Origin: Owenia fusiformis
Lineage: Eukaryota > Annelida > Polychaeta > Sabellida > Oweniidae
Assembly: GCA_903813345.2 (NCBI GenBank)
Contig: CAIIXF020000001.1
Coordinates: forward strand, 186,001-250,000
DNA: 64,000 nucleotides
Direction: 5' to 3'
The stretch's first letter is position 1. Every line of letters begins with the position of its first letter. Shown here one piece after another: positions 61,701-64,000 of the stretch. The notes under the pieces are model-generated. The model ran no database searches, was not told the DNA's origin, and was given only the letters and a program-made list of their open reading frames with translations. The position numbers and the translations under genes are program-made.

Positions 61701-63391
61701 TGTACATCGGGCTGTGTACAATGGGTCACTACAAATGAATAACATTGTTTAAACATGTACCAAATGGATGTACATCGGGCTGTGTACAATGGGTTACAAC
61801 AAGTGAATAACATTATTTAAACATGTACCAAATGGATGTACATCGGGCTGTGTACAATGGGTCACTACAAATGAATAACATTGTTTAAACATGTACCAAA
61901 TGGATGTACATCGGGCTGTGTACAATGATTCACTACAAGTCAATAACATTATTTAAACATGTGCCAAATGGATGTACATCGGGCTGTGTACAATGGGTCA
62001 CTACAAGTGAATAACATTATTTAAACATGTACCAAATGGATGTACATCGGGCTGTGTACAATGGGTCACTACAAATGAATAACATTGTTTAAACATGTAC
62101 CAAATGGATGAACATCGGGCTGGGTACAATGAGTCACTACAAGTCAATAACATTATTTAAACATGTGCCAAATGGATGTACATCGGACTGTGTACAATGG
62201 GTCACTACAAGTGAATAACATTATTTAAATATGTACCAAATGGATGAACATTGGGCTGGGTACAATGAGTCACTACAAGTCAATAACATTATTTAAACAT
62301 GTGCAAAATGGATGTACATCGGGCTGTGTACAATGGGTCACTACAAATGAATAACATTGTTCAAACATGTACCAAATGGATGAACATCGGGCTGGGTACA
62401 ATGAGTCACTACAAGTGAATAACATTATTTAAACATGTACCAAATGGATGTACATTGGTCTGTGTACAATGACTCACTACAAGTGAATAACATTATTTAA
62501 ACATGTACCAAATGGATGTACATCGGGCTGTGTACAATGGGTCACAACAAGTGAATAACATTATTTAAACATGTACCAAATGGATGTACATCGGGCTGTG
62601 TACAATGGGTCACAACAAGTGAATAACATTATTTAAACATGTACCAAATGGATGTACAGCGGGCTGTGTACAATGGGTCACTACAAGTGAATAACATTAT
62701 TTAAACATGTACCAAATGGATGTACATCGGGCTGTGTACAATGGGTTACAACAAGTGAATAACATTATTTAAACATGTACCAAATGGATGTACATCAGGC
62801 TGTGTACAATGGGTCACTACAAGTGAATAACATTATTTAAACATGTACCAAATGGATGAACATCGAGCTGGGTACAATGGGTTACAACAAGTGAATAACA
62901 TTATTTAAACATGTACCAAATGGATGTACATCGGGCTGTGTACAATGGGTTACAACAAGTGAATAACATTGTTTAAACATGTGCCAAATGGATGTACATC
63001 GGGCTGTGTACAATGGGTCACTACAAGTCAATAACATTATTTAAACATGTGCCAAATGGATGTACATCGGGCTGTGTACAATGGGTCACTACAAGTCAAT
63101 AACATTGTTTAAACATGTACCAAATGGATGTACATCGGGCTGTGTACAATGGGTCACTACAAGTGAATAACATTATTTAAACATGTACCAAATGGATGTA
63201 CATCGGGCTGTGTACAATGGGTCACTACAAATGAATAACATCATTTAAACATGTACCAAATGGATGGAGATTGGGCTGTGTACAATGAGTCACTACAAGT
63301 CAATAACATCATTTAAACATGTACCAAATGGATGTACATCGGGCTGTGTACAATGGGTTACAACAAGTGAATAACATTATTTATCCCACGA
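58701..63391 (-). repeat. 68-bp array made from the acceptor edge of receptor exon 1, 69 copies
   Basis: caaatgg begins at 58701 (inside the exon) and at 63325 in the last unit: exactly 68 steps of 68 with no net indel. On the minus strand each unit reads ttattcatttgtag|TGACCCATTGTACACAGCCC..., i.e. acceptor plus the first ~36 nt of the sushi exon. Variants fall into classes: ggtcactac (acceptor tag kept) and ggttacaac (tag changed to taa). Confidence 0.98.
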
Positions 63392-64000
63392 TTAATGTGT
63401 TATCTGTACAATAACAGCTATTGATATTTCTGATATTATTAAAATCCGTGTGATATTTTCCAGAAAATCGTTTATCAAACTCTTATGCGTGTGATATCGT
63501 TTATCTCACGCATATCCGTGTGATATCACATTTGCATTTCGCGCCACAATATTGTTGGAACTTAGGTCAGATAATTTATTCTCTTTTGGGAAAATAGGTC
63601 CGTTAATTTATTCTCTTTAAGTTTCATTGATGTATTGAATTACGATTGTGTATATAATTTGATTAGAAGGCTGCTAACTAACGATTAAAAATGGTATTTA
63701 TGACGAACTATATCATGTTATTTACTTTTAATTGTTAAAATAAAGTGTTTCAAATATTCAATTGATATTCTAATTTCTAGTTTATATTGTCTGCCAATGT
63801 CCTGGAAATTGGATCAGAACATCACAAGGTGATTGTAATCATGTGATAAACCCAATATGACATAATTTCTCGTGATATCATTTTATCGCCTCGTAGATAT
63901 CAAATATCAACACTCATTCGCTTCGCTCACTCGTGTTGATATTTGCTATCAACTCGGCGATAAAAATGATATCACTCAAAATGATGTGATATTCTGTATT
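63392..64000. repeat. Palindromic dispersed repeat at the window end
   Basis: Repeated cgtgtgatat/atatcacg-like strings at 63380-63540, and an inverted pair at 63880-63990 (cgcctcgtagatatcaaata versus tatttgctatcaactcggcg) around cattcgcttcgctcactcg. No gene seen. Confidence 0.55.

Noticed and set aside
1-64000. tRNA, rRNA or other structured RNA genes
   Set aside because: None recognised by eye; a dedicated covariance-model scan would be needed to exclude small ones.

Overview
The window is animal nuclear DNA: AT-rich, with small exons bounded by GT/AG splice sites, long introns full of minisatellites, foldback elements and non-LTR retrotransposon fragments, and no sign of prokaryotic organisation. 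The extracellular CUB/sushi receptor, the dispersed foldback families and the Crypton-type gene fragment fit a marine invertebrate (mollusc-like or another non-vertebrate bilaterian). I cannot name the species.

Region 1 (1-18.6 kb, + strand) holds a RAD23-type nucleotide-excision-repair and proteasome-shuttle gene. Eight exons from 4107 to 18051 join in one frame (389 codons including stop): ubiquitin-like domain, Ala/Pro/Thr linker, UBA1, Gln/Ala/Pro linker, XPC-binding domain, UBA2. The first coding exon (about 20 residues) was not found and is probably upstream. Its introns carry an antisense Crypton-type gene fragment split by a 494-bp foldback element (2019-2833), inside a pair of inverted arms; a 100-copy array of a 59-bp repeat (6533-12458); and a reverse-transcriptase fragment inside a dispersed repeat (13271-15411).

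Region 2 (18.6-21.1 kb) is intergenic, with a small foldback element and a 5'-truncated LINE.

Region 3 (21.1-58.7 kb, - strand) is one large gene. I could place 26 coding exons whose phases all agree and close on a stop: 4502 nt, about 1500 residues, 5'-incomplete. The product is a type I membrane protein: CCP2-CUB2-CCP6-linker-CUB2-CCP6-Ser stalk-TM-short tail with an NPTY motif. The last three exons lie in a nearly perfect 2317-bp tandem duplication, so two complete 3' ends exist.

Region 4 (58.7-63.4 kb) is a 69-copy array of a 68-bp unit made from the acceptor edge of the first recognised sushi exon, followed by a palindromic dispersed repeat to the window end.

The most striking feature is recurrent tandem amplification of exon/intron boundaries: 68 bp x 69 (acceptor), 109 bp x 8 (acceptor), 89 bp x 31 (donor), degraded copies of another acceptor edge, a ~0.63-kb duplication ending at a donor, and two short duplications at RAD23 acceptors. 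In the three regular arrays every read-through I translated meets a stop within one unit, so only the copy next to the exon body is productive.
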